From DASCOT01 sp965197275 (GTDB taxonomy: Bacteria; Acidobacteriota; UBA890; WLXD01), in NCBI GenBank assembly GCA_965197275.1, contig CBDAMQ010000029.1:186001-250000 (forward strand): 64,000 bases of DNA, in the 5' to 3' direction. Position numbers and translations under genes: made by a program. This document shows, one piece after another, positions 1 to 7,116 of the stretch. The notes under the pieces are model-generated. The model was not told the DNA's origin, ran no database searches, and saw only the letters and a program-made list of their open reading frames with translations. Every line of letters begins with the position of its first letter. Position 1 is the stretch's first letter.

Positions 1-501
1 ATGAAACGGCGGCTCGTGCTGGCGCGGGCAATGATCAACTCACCGGAGCTGTTGGTTCTCGACGAGCCCACTACCGGGCTAGATCCGCAGGCGCGCCACT
101 GGGTGTGGAGTCGGCTGCGGAGCCTGCGCGCCGCCGGAGTGACGATGATCCTGACGACGCACTACATGGAGGAGGCGGCGCAGCTGTGTGATCGCATCGC
201 GGTGATCGACGCCGGCAAGCTACTCGCCGTGGGCGAGCCGGGGAAGCTGGTGAAGGAGCACGTCGGCGAGCTGTGTATCGAGATTCGAGCGCTACCGGAC
301 GAGCGTGGCCAGCTTGATGAACGCCTCGATGCAGTGGGGGAAGGTCATCGCGAGCCGGTCGGAGACACCGTCTACATTTACCCTCGAGGCGAGGTCGACT
401 GGTCCCTGCTCCACGCCATACCCAACGAGCGGCTGTTGCAGCGAAGCGCGACGCTGGAAGACCTCTTCCTGCGGCTCACCGGACGCGAGATGCGCGGATG
501 A
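1..501 (+). CDS. ABC-2 type exporter ATP-binding protein (5' truncated)
   Basis: C-terminal 166 residues of an ABC ATPase of the DrrA/NodI type. The window opens just after the signature motif: the residues MKRRLVLARA follow what would be LSGG, so the first ATG is internal and the true start is upstream. Walker B and D-loop are seen as LLVLDEPTTGLD, and the H-loop as ILTTHYMEEA. The rest is the usual C-terminal regulatory tail. It would power the permease encoded by the next gene, whose ATG overlaps this stop by four bases (ATGA), implying translational coupling. The substrate cannot be told; drug, polysaccharide or lipid export are all known for the family. Confidence 0.93.
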   Translation: MKRRLVLARAMINSPELLVLDEPTTGLDPQARHWVWSRLRSLRAAGVTMILTTHYMEEAAQLCDRIAVIDAGKLLAVGEPGKLVKEHVGELCIEIRALPDERGQLDERLDAVGEGHREPVGDTVYIYPRGEVDWSLLHAIPNERLLQRSATLEDLFLRLTGREMRG

Positions 502-1271
502 GGGAGTTGCGGCCGACCTGGCGCGCCTGGCGAGTGTGGCAGCGAAACGCCACCACATACCGACGTGTGTGGGTAGGGAATCTCCTCGGCCATCTGGCCG
601 ATCCGTTGTTCTACGTAGCGGTCGTCGGCTTCGGTCTCGGCTCCTACATGCCGCCGATCAACGGCGTGCCGTACATCACTTTCGTGGTGGTCGGCGTAGT
701 CGCCGGAGCGGCGATGTCGTCGGCCTGCTTCGAGAACAGCTTCGGGTCGTTCCTGCGCATGAGCGTGCAGGGGACCTTCGACGCCATCCTAGCCACGCCG
801 CTGTCGGTCGCGGATCTGGCCGCCGGCGAGATTCTTTGGGCGGCGACCAAGGGGCTCATCGCGGCGGCGGCGACGATGCTCGTCGGCCTGGCATTCGGCT
901 TACTGCAGCCCGGTCTGTGGATGGTCGCCGCGCTGGGCATCATGTTGCTGCAGGGGTTGTGCTTCGGTGGGGTCTCGCTGACCGTCGCGGCCAGGGTGAG
1001 GGCGCTCGACGATCTCAATCATTTCTATGCGCTGTTCATCATGCCGTCATTCTTCCTCTCCGGCGTGTTCTTCCCGCTCGACGGCCTGGCACCCTCGTTG
1101 CGCGCCGCCGCGCAACTGAATCCGCTTACCCACACGGTCCATCTGATCCGTCCTCTGAGCGCTGGTCAGGTGCCGCCCGGATGGGCGCTCGAGGTCCTCT
1201 GGCTGGTCATCGCGGCGGCCGTCGGGATGGCGCTGGGCGTCGCCAGCCTTCGCCGTCGGATCGTTGAGTGA
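498..1271 (+). CDS. ABC-2 type exporter permease
   Basis: A 257-residue inner-membrane permease of the ABC-2 family (NodJ/DrrB type), with about six hydrophobic segments and the C-terminal pattern FYALFIMPSFFLSGVFFPLD that is typical of the family. The start ATG overlaps the stop of the ATPase gene, so the two form a half-transporter pair that would dimerise to a full exporter. The 3' end of this gene holds the apparent promoter of lipA. Function beyond export is not visible. Confidence 0.92.
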   Translation: MRELRPTWRAWRVWQRNATTYRRVWVGNLLGHLADPLFYVAVVGFGLGSYMPPINGVPYITFVVVGVVAGAAMSSACFENSFGSFLRMSVQGTFDAILATPLSVADLAAGEILWAATKGLIAAAATMLVGLAFGLLQPGLWMVAALGIMLLQGLCFGGVSLTVAARVRALDDLNHFYALFIMPSFFLSGVFFPLDGLAPSLRAAAQLNPLTHTVHLIRPLSAGQVPPGWALEVLWLVIAAAVGMALGVASLRRRIVE

Positions 1272-1273
1272 TG

Positions 1274-1282
1274 TGGGATAAT
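1274..1282 (+). promoter_or_regulatory. Extended -10 promoter of lipA (leaderless)
   Basis: The sequence TGG-GATAAT is an extended -10 element (TGn plus a five-of-six match to TATAAT). Only seven bases (cgccgcc) separate it from the lipA ATG, so transcription should begin at or next to the start codon. No Shine-Dalgarno sequence is present. No good -35 is seen, as is usual for extended -10 promoters. Confidence 0.55.
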
Positions 1283-1289
1283 CGCCGCC

Positions 1290-2300
1290 ATGGCGGACCT
1301 TCCCGTGCTCCAAAGCGCACTTGAGGGTTGCGCTCCGGGATCTCTGACGCGCCGCACCAAGCCGGATTGGCTGCGAGTTCGCGCGCCGGGCGGCGAGCGC
1401 TACACCTTCATCAAGAAAACGCTTCGCGACCGCGGTCTGTTCACCGTCTGCGAAGAGGCGCGTTGTCCCAATGTTGGCGAGTGCTGGGAGGGTGGTACGG
1501 CCACCTTCATGCTGTTGGGGGAGGTGTGTACCCGCGGCTGCCGATTCTGCGCCGTCACCACTGGCAATCCCCGTGGCCGGCTGGACAGCGATGAGCCGCG
1601 CAAGCTCGCCGAGTCGGTGGCGTTGCTCGGGCTTCGCTATGTGGTGTTGACGATGGTCGATCGGGACGATCTCGACGACGGTGGGGCGGCGCACGTCGCC
1701 GCTTGTGTCGAGCATCTGAAGCAGTGGCAACCGGAGCTGATTGTCGAGGCGCTGGTGGGCGATTTCGATGGCAATGTCGATGCTGTGCATGCGCTGTGCG
1801 GGACCGGTCTGGAGGTGTTCGCTCACAATCTGGAGACCGTCGAGGCGCTCCAGCGTACTGTGCGCGACGCTCGATGTGGCTACGACAAGTCGCTCGCAGT
1901 CCTGGAGGCGGCCAAGCGGCACCCGCGGCAGCCGTTCACGAAGTCTTCGTTGATGCTCGGCCTGGGCGAGAGCGATGCTCAGCTGCGGCGCTCGATGCAA
2001 GATCTACGTTCGGTCGGGGTCGACCTCCTCACCCTCGGTCAGTATCTGCAGCCGACGTCGAGACACCTTGATGTCGTCGATTGGGTGACGCCCGAGCGCT
2101 TCTCCCAGCTGCGAGAGCTCGGCGAGCGGCTCGGTTTCGAATACGTGGCGTCCGGCCCGCTGGTGCGCAGCTCTTATCGCGCCGGCGAGCTCTTTGCGGC
2201 CAGTCTGGTCGCGACGCAACGCGCCGCGGCGCCCGTGAACCGTCGCGCTGCGGTCGCCGTGCCGGCTTCCTCCGAAGGAGGGGCATGGGTGAACTGCTGA
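1290..2300 (+). CDS. lipA: Lipoyl synthase
   Basis: A 336-residue radical SAM enzyme that inserts two sulfurs into octanoyl groups on E2 lipoyl domains. Two cluster motifs are visible: CEEARCPNVGEC for the auxiliary 4Fe-4S cluster and CTRGCRFCAV for the radical SAM cluster. The closing RSSY motif that supplies a serine ligand to the auxiliary cluster is present (VRSSYRAGE). Length is normal with a short extra C-terminal tail. The start follows a leaderless-type promoter. It sits directly upstream of, and overlaps, the 2-oxo acid dehydrogenase genes whose E2 needs lipoylation, so cofactor synthesis is co-transcribed with its client. Confidence 0.97.
   Translation: MADLPVLQSALEGCAPGSLTRRTKPDWLRVRAPGGERYTFIKKTLRDRGLFTVCEEARCPNVGECWEGGTATFMLLGEVCTRGCRFCAVTTGNPRGRLDSDEPRKLAESVALLGLRYVVLTMVDRDDLDDGGAAHVAACVEHLKQWQPELIVEALVGDFDGNVDAVHALCGTGLEVFAHNLETVEALQRTVRDARCGYDKSLAVLEAAKRHPRQPFTKSSLMLGLGESDAQLRRSMQDLRSVGVDLLTLGQYLQPTSRHLDVVDWVTPERFSQLRELGERLGFEYVASGPLVRSSYRAGELFAASLVATQRAAAPVNRRAAVAVPASSEGGAWVNC
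2275..2281 (+). promoter_or_regulatory. Strong Shine-Dalgarno for the E1alpha gene
   Basis: AAGGAGG lies three bases before the ATG at 2285, inside the last codons of lipA. It fixes the E1alpha start well downstream of the longer open frame and makes a 16-base overlap with lipA. Confidence 0.75.
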
Positions 2301-3262
2301 CGGTTCTGGCGGACGACGTTGAAGCGATCGAGCGCAATGTCGCGGACTTGTCGGATGCCGATCTGACGGCCCTCTACGAATCTCTCGTAGTGGCGCGGAT
2401 CGTCGACGAACGGTGTGCGCGCCTGCAACAATCCGGTCGTATCGGTTTTTGGGCCGCTTCTGGGAGCAGTGCCGCGGTGTCGGCCGGCGCTGCCAGGGCC
2501 TTCCAGGACGGCGACTGGTTGTATCCGTCGTATCGTGATGTCGCGGCGTTCCTGGTGCGCGGCGGAAGCATCGAGCAGCTCTTCGCGCAGGTATTGTCCT
2601 CACGGGAGGACCTGGCGCACGGCCGGCAGCTACCGGGACACGCTACGCTGCCGTCGGGCCGTTTCGTGTCCGTATCCGGGCCTCTGGCGACGCAGATTCA
2701 ACATGCCGCCGGGACGGCGTTCGCCATGAAGCTGAGGCAAGATACGCATGCGGTTGTGGCGTTGTTCGGCGCTGCCTCCACTGACCAGGCGGCTTTCCAG
2801 GTCGGGCTCTCGACGGCCGCGAGACATGCCGCGCCGGTGGTGTTCGTCTGCCGCTGTCCCAGCGCCTCGCTGGCGGCCTTTGCGGCGGCGTATGAAGTTA
2901 CGGCGGTGAGCGTCGACGGCACCGATATGCTGGCGGTCTACACCGCTGCACGCGCGGCGCGACAGGCTGCGATCGCCGGCGATGGACCGACCTTGATCGA
3001 GGCGGTCGTGCCGGATGAGACGCCGGCGGAGGTGCCGGGGGCCAGACTACGTCCGTACCTGGAGCACCGTGGCGTCTGGGATGCTGGTCGGGAGGAAGAC
3101 TTCCGGGGCCGTTGCGATGAGCGTGTGGCTGCGGCCGTCGCAGCGGCGGAGAATGCCGGGCCGCCACCAGCGGATGCGATGTTCGACGACGTGTGGGCCC
3201 TGCGACCTTGGATGCTCCAGGAGCAGTCACGCAAGCTGCGTCGTCTGCACGAAGAATCCTAG
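2285..3262 (+). CDS. 2-oxo acid dehydrogenase E1 alpha-like subunit, ThDP site eroded
   Basis: A 325-residue homologue of the pyruvate/branched-chain 2-oxo acid dehydrogenase E1 alpha subunit. The family scaffold is clear (GRIGFWAASG near residue 51, PSYRDVAAFL near 81, AHGRQLPGH near 111, VSVDGTD near 208, GPTLIEA near 234). The Mg-ThDP motif, normally GDG followed about 13 residues on by N, reads FGAASTDQAAFQVGLS at 161-176: the metal-binding Asp and Asn are missing. The loop after it is about a dozen residues shorter than usual, and the phosphorylation-loop His/Asp cluster is replaced by DETPAEVPG. The frame is intact and sits in an operon with E1beta, E2 and E3, so it is probably expressed. 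It may be a pseudoenzyme or use a changed cofactor geometry. Confidence 0.85.
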   Translation: MGELLTVLADDVEAIERNVADLSDADLTALYESLVVARIVDERCARLQQSGRIGFWAASGSSAAVSAGAARAFQDGDWLYPSYRDVAAFLVRGGSIEQLFAQVLSSREDLAHGRQLPGHATLPSGRFVSVSGPLATQIQHAAGTAFAMKLRQDTHAVVALFGAASTDQAAFQVGLSTAARHAAPVVFVCRCPSASLAAFAAAYEVTAVSVDGTDMLAVYTAARAARQAAIAGDGPTLIEAVVPDETPAEVPGARLRPYLEHRGVWDAGREEDFRGRCDERVAAAVAAAENAGPPPADAMFDDVWALRPWMLQEQSRKLRRLHEES

Positions 3263-3290
3263 GCTTCGGAGTGGCGACGCGGAGACTACG

Positions 3291-4262
3291 ATGCCCGATC
3301 TAGACATGGCGCAAGCGATCAACAAAACGCTGGGAACGGAGATGCGCCGTGACGACACGATCGTGCTGTTGGGTGAGGACGTCGGTTCGCTGGGAGGCCT
3401 GTTCGGTGTCACCCAAGGGTTGCTCGAGGAGTTCGGCGATCGACGGGTGGTGGACGCGCCGACGGGCGAAGGCGGGGTGATCGGCACCGCGGTCGGTATG
3501 GCGTTCTACGGCCTACGCCCGGTGACCGAGATCCAGTTCGCCGACTTCGTCTGGCCCGGGTTTGAGCACGTCGTGTCGGAGATCGCCAGGATCCGATATC
3601 GTTCCGGAGGTCAGTATGCCTGCCCTCTCGTTCTGCGTCTTCCGTATGGCGGCGGCGTCGGCGGTGGCATGTACCAGTCACAAAGCCCCGAGGGCTATTT
3701 CTGCCACACGCCTGGTCTGGTGGTGGTCGCACCCTCTGATGCCGTCGACGCGGCCGGCATGTTACGCGCTGCGCTCCGCGGAGACGATCCGGTCGTGTTC
3801 CTGGAGCCCAAGGGGCTGTACCGGGATTCCTGCGGTGACCTGGACGACGAGCACATCGTTCCGCTTGGCGAGGCATGCACGCGGCGACAGGGTACCGACG
3901 TATCGGTGTTCGCCTACGGTTCCACCGTGCCACTGGCGATACAGGCCGCCGAGGCTGCCGCCGAATCGGGCATTCAGGCCGACGTTATCGATCTACGCAC
4001 GTTGCTGCCGCTCGACATAGCTACGGTGCTGAGCTCGATAGCCAAGACCGGGCGTGCGGTGATCGTGGCTGAATCGCCTACCTTCTGCGGCTATGGCGCC
4101 GAGCTCTCGGCTACGATCTCGGAACGCGCCCTGTTGCATCTGGAAGCACCCATCGAGCGAGTGGCGGGCTATGACTTGCCGGTGCCCTACGTACACGAGG
4201 ACCACTACTTGCCGAGCCGGCGACGGGTCGTCGCCGCCATCGAACGAGTAGCAAACTTCTGA
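3291..4262 (+). CDS. 2-oxo acid dehydrogenase E1 beta subunit
   Basis: A 323-residue E1 beta subunit (transketolase pyrimidine plus C-terminal domain). Family blocks are easy to see: GEDVGSLGG, EIQFADFVWPGFE, IRYRSGGQ, VVVAPSDAVDA, VFLEPKGLYR. The glutamate that activates ThDP is present (DAPTGEGG, E60). At the usual HSQSPE motif the first His, an active-site residue in PDH and BCKDH beta subunits, is Gln (YQSQSPE, Q129). The start ATG has GGAG six bases upstream; a longer open frame upstream lies inside the E1alpha gene and was rejected. It would pair with the E1alpha-like protein as a heterotetramer. Substrate (pyruvate or branched-chain oxo acid) cannot be decided. Confidence 0.92.
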   Translation: MPDLDMAQAINKTLGTEMRRDDTIVLLGEDVGSLGGLFGVTQGLLEEFGDRRVVDAPTGEGGVIGTAVGMAFYGLRPVTEIQFADFVWPGFEHVVSEIARIRYRSGGQYACPLVLRLPYGGGVGGGMYQSQSPEGYFCHTPGLVVVAPSDAVDAAGMLRAALRGDDPVVFLEPKGLYRDSCGDLDDEHIVPLGEACTRRQGTDVSVFAYGSTVPLAIQAAEAAAESGIQADVIDLRTLLPLDIATVLSSIAKTGRAVIVAESPTFCGYGAELSATISERALLHLEAPIERVAGYDLPVPYVHEDHYLPSRRRVVAAIERVANF

Positions 4263-4267
4263 GGCCC

Positions 4268-5701
4268 ATGACGACCGAGATCAAGCTACCGGAGATCGGT
4301 GAGGGGACCGCCGAGGGCGAGATCATCAAATGGCTCGTCTCCGAAGGCCAGACGGTGGAAGAGGACACACCGCTCGTCGAGGTCATGACCGACAAGGCAA
4401 CGGTGGAGATTCCGTCGCCGGTTCCCGGGACCGTGTTCGAACTGTGCGCCAAGGAGGGCGATGTTGTCGACGTCGGCGCGGTGATTCTGCTGATCAGCGC
4501 GGGCGAAGATGCCGAGCACGGCGACACGACCACGGCGCCGGAGGTGGAAGCATCTTCCGAGTCCGCCGAGGCGGTCCAGTCGACGGCCAGCACGGAAACG
4601 GAGCAGCGCAGCGAAGAGACTGTGGCGGCGGTGCCGGACGAGGACCCGGTGGCGGCGGCGCGCGCCATGGCGCGGGCCGAGCTTGACGCCGAGACGGAAG
4701 ATACTCCGGTTTGGGAGGCGCCGCCGCCCACCGCCGGTGGTCCGTTGACGACCCCAGCGACTCGCCGCCTCGCGCGCGAGCTCGGTGTCGACCTGAAAGG
4801 CGTCAAGGGAACAGGGAAGGGCGGCCGGATAACGAAGGCTGACCTCATGGGACGTGGTGATCGCATCGTAGCCGGGGCGCCGGATTCCGACGTCCAGCCA
4901 GGTTCCGGCGACGAGGTCGAGTCGGCAGCATCGGCGGTACCGCAAGCTGAATTACCCACGGTGGGTCAGCCGCCGGCGCTGATCCCCGACAGTGACGACT
5001 CGCTCGAGGAGCGGGTGCCTCTACGCGGGCTCCGTCGGCGCATAGCCGAGCGTTTGGCGGAGGCGAAGCGCGTCATCCCGCACTTCACTTACGTCGAGGA
5101 GTGCGACATGACCGAGATCGTCGCGCTGCGTCGTGAGGCGAAGGAGATGGCTGCGGCCCAGGGGCTACGGGTGACCTACCTGCCGTTCTTCATCAAGGCC
5201 CTGACCGAGGCCTGCCGTCGTCATCCGATCCTGAATTCATCGCTCGACGAGGAGCGCGGCGAGATCGTTCTGAAGCGCTACTACAACGTCGGCATTGCCA
5301 CCGACACGGACCGCGGCTTGATGGTTCCAGTGGTCAAGAACGCGGACCGGCTGAGCATCTTCGAGCTGGCGCAGGAGATCGAACGCCTGTCCGCTGACGC
5401 GCGCGCCGGTCGCAGCGCGGCAGATGATCTGCAGGGTGGCACCATCACGATCACCAGCACCGGCAACATCGGCGGGTTCGTCGCCACGCCGATCATCAAC
5501 CATCCCGAGGTCGCTATCCTGGGGATCCCGGCGATCCGCAGACGGCCGGTGGTTCGCAACGACGAGATAGTGATTCGCGACATGGTGAACCTGTCACTGT
5601 CGCTCGACCACCGGATCGTCGACGGCGCGCCGGCAGCGCTGTTCACACGTGATCTGGTGGCGCTGCTCGAGGACCCGAAGCTACAGCTCCTGGCGCCGTG
5701 A
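4268..5701 (+). CDS. Dihydrolipoamide acyltransferase (E2)
   Basis: A 477-residue E2 core protein. Domains in order: one N-terminal lipoyl domain (lipoylated Lys in EVMTDKATVEIPS, K43), an acidic/alanine-rich flexible linker (about 85-155), a peripheral subunit-binding domain (TPATRRLARELGVDLKGVKG, about 162-181), a second linker, and the C-terminal catalytic acyltransferase domain ending in SLDHRIVDGA with the catalytic His and Asp intact (about 448 and 452). It transfers the acyl group from lipoyl-lysine to CoA and forms the complex core. Five bases separate it from E1beta. Confidence 0.95.
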   Translation: MTTEIKLPEIGEGTAEGEIIKWLVSEGQTVEEDTPLVEVMTDKATVEIPSPVPGTVFELCAKEGDVVDVGAVILLISAGEDAEHGDTTTAPEVEASSESAEAVQSTASTETEQRSEETVAAVPDEDPVAAARAMARAELDAETEDTPVWEAPPPTAGGPLTTPATRRLARELGVDLKGVKGTGKGGRITKADLMGRGDRIVAGAPDSDVQPGSGDEVESAASAVPQAELPTVGQPPALIPDSDDSLEERVPLRGLRRRIAERLAEAKRVIPHFTYVEECDMTEIVALRREAKEMAAAQGLRVTYLPFFIKALTEACRRHPILNSSLDEERGEIVLKRYYNVGIATDTDRGLMVPVVKNADRLSIFELAQEIERLSADARAGRSAADDLQGGTITITSTGNIGGFVATPIINHPEVAILGIPAIRRRPVVRNDEIVIRDMVNLSLSLDHRIVDGAPAALFTRDLVALLEDPKLQLLAP

Positions 5702-5708
5702 GCCGACG

Positions 5709-7109
5709 ATGAGCTCCGACAGACAGGTAGACGTAGCCGTGATCGGCGCTGGCCCTGGTGGCTACGTGGCTGCGATTCGTGCGGCGCAGCTCGGGCTGCG
5801 AGCCGTGGTTATCGAGAAGGAGTTCGTCGGCGGTACCTGCCTGAATGTCGGATGCATACCTTCGAAGGCACTGCTCGACGCGTCCCATCTGTTCAGCCAG
5901 ATCAAACGTGCGTCGACGTTCGGAATACGCGTCGACGGCGCCAGCGTTGACTACGCCGCGATGCAGCGGCACAAGGCCAAAGTCGTCAAAGCGCTGACTA
6001 CTGGTGTGCGCGGTCTGCTCAAGCGCCACGGAGTGGAGCAACTGGCAGGCGCGGCGCGTTTCGATTCTCCCGGGGTTCTCGCGGTTGAATCAGAAGACGG
6101 GTCCGCCTCGAGTGTTCTGGCCGACCACATCATCGTAGCTACCGGGTCGGTCGAGGAGGAGCTGCCCGGGATTCCCTTCGACGGTGACGTCGTGATCTCG
6201 TCGCGCGGCGCGCTGGAACTGGATACGTTGCCCGATCGATTGGTGGTCGTGGGCGGGGGCTACATCGGCCTGGAGCTCGGGAGCGTCTACTCGCGCCTAG
6301 GGACCGACGTCGTCGTTCTGGAGATGATGGACCGAGTGCTGCCAGAAATGGACAATGAGGTTGCGGCGAGTGCCCACGATCTCCTGCGGCAACAGGGTCT
6401 CGATATCTGCCTCGGAGCGAGGGTTACCGCCGTTGATGTGAGGAACGGGTCGGCGAAGGTACACTACAGCGCCGAGGAGGGCGACACTACGGTCGAGGCG
6501 GACCGGGTGCTGGTGTCGATCGGCCGACGCCCGGCGACCGACGGAATCGGGCTGGAGAACGTCGGTCTGAAGACGGATGATCGCGGCTTCATTACCGTCG
6601 ACCATGGAATGCGAACCGGCATCCCCGGTGTCTATGCGATAGGAGACGTGGTCGCCACGCCGATGCTGGCCCACGTAGCGATGGACGAGGGGGTTGTGGC
6701 AGCGGAGTGCATCGCGGGTCGCGCCTCGGCGATGGAATACGACGCTGTTCCTGCGGTGGTGTTCACCCATCCGGAGCTTGCCTCGGTGGGGCTCGGAGAG
6801 ACCGAGGCCGAGCTCCGCGGCCATCGGCTCAAGGTTGGCCGTTTCCCCTTCCGCGGCAACGGCAGGGCGCGCGCGCGCGACGATATGGAGGGGTGGGTGA
6901 AGGTGATCGCCGACGCCGAAACGGACGTCATTCTCGGAGTCCACTGCGTTGGACCGGAGGCCGGGCATCTGATCCATGAGGCGGTCGTGGCAATGGGGTA
7001 TGGCGGCTACGCCGAGGACCTTGCACTTACCGTGCACGCGCACCCCACGTTGGCGGAGGCGTTCAAGGAAGCCGCCCTGGCGGTTGACGGTCGCCCACTC
7101 CACATCTGA
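5709..7109 (+). CDS. lpdA: Dihydrolipoyl dehydrogenase (E3)
   Basis: A 466-residue flavoprotein disulfide reductase that reoxidises dihydrolipoamide with NAD+. The FAD-binding motif VIGAGPGGYVAA is at the N terminus, the redox disulfide is GGTCLNVGCIPSKALL, the NAD motif is VVVGGGYIGLELGS, the second FAD contact is GVYAIGDV, and the C-terminal active-site base lies in HAHPTLAE. Length is typical. Start chosen at the ATG just after E2; the longer frame runs into E2. It completes the complex and, unlike E1alpha, has all catalytic residues. An E3 may also serve other lipoyl complexes in the cell. Confidence 0.97.
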   Translation: MSSDRQVDVAVIGAGPGGYVAAIRAAQLGLRAVVIEKEFVGGTCLNVGCIPSKALLDASHLFSQIKRASTFGIRVDGASVDYAAMQRHKAKVVKALTTGVRGLLKRHGVEQLAGAARFDSPGVLAVESEDGSASSVLADHIIVATGSVEEELPGIPFDGDVVISSRGALELDTLPDRLVVVGGGYIGLELGSVYSRLGTDVVVLEMMDRVLPEMDNEVAASAHDLLRQQGLDICLGARVTAVDVRNGSAKVHYSAEEGDTTVEADRVLVSIGRRPATDGIGLENVGLKTDDRGFITVDHGMRTGIPGVYAIGDVVATPMLAHVAMDEGVVAAECIAGRASAMEYDAVPAVVFTHPELASVGLGETEAELRGHRLKVGRFPFRGNGRARARDDMEGWVKVIADAETDVILGVHCVGPEAGHLIHEAVVAMGYGGYAEDLALTVHAHPTLAEAFKEAALAVDGRPLHI

Positions 7110-7116
7110 GTAGCCG

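Noticed and set aside
1264..1269. TTGAGT as a -35 for lipA
   Set aside because: Only seven bases from the -10 box; the extended -10 explains the promoter better.
1047..2000. A 317-codon minus-strand frame over lipA
   Set aside because: Antisense shadow in high-GC DNA; arginine- and histidine-rich with no family motif, while lipA is certain.
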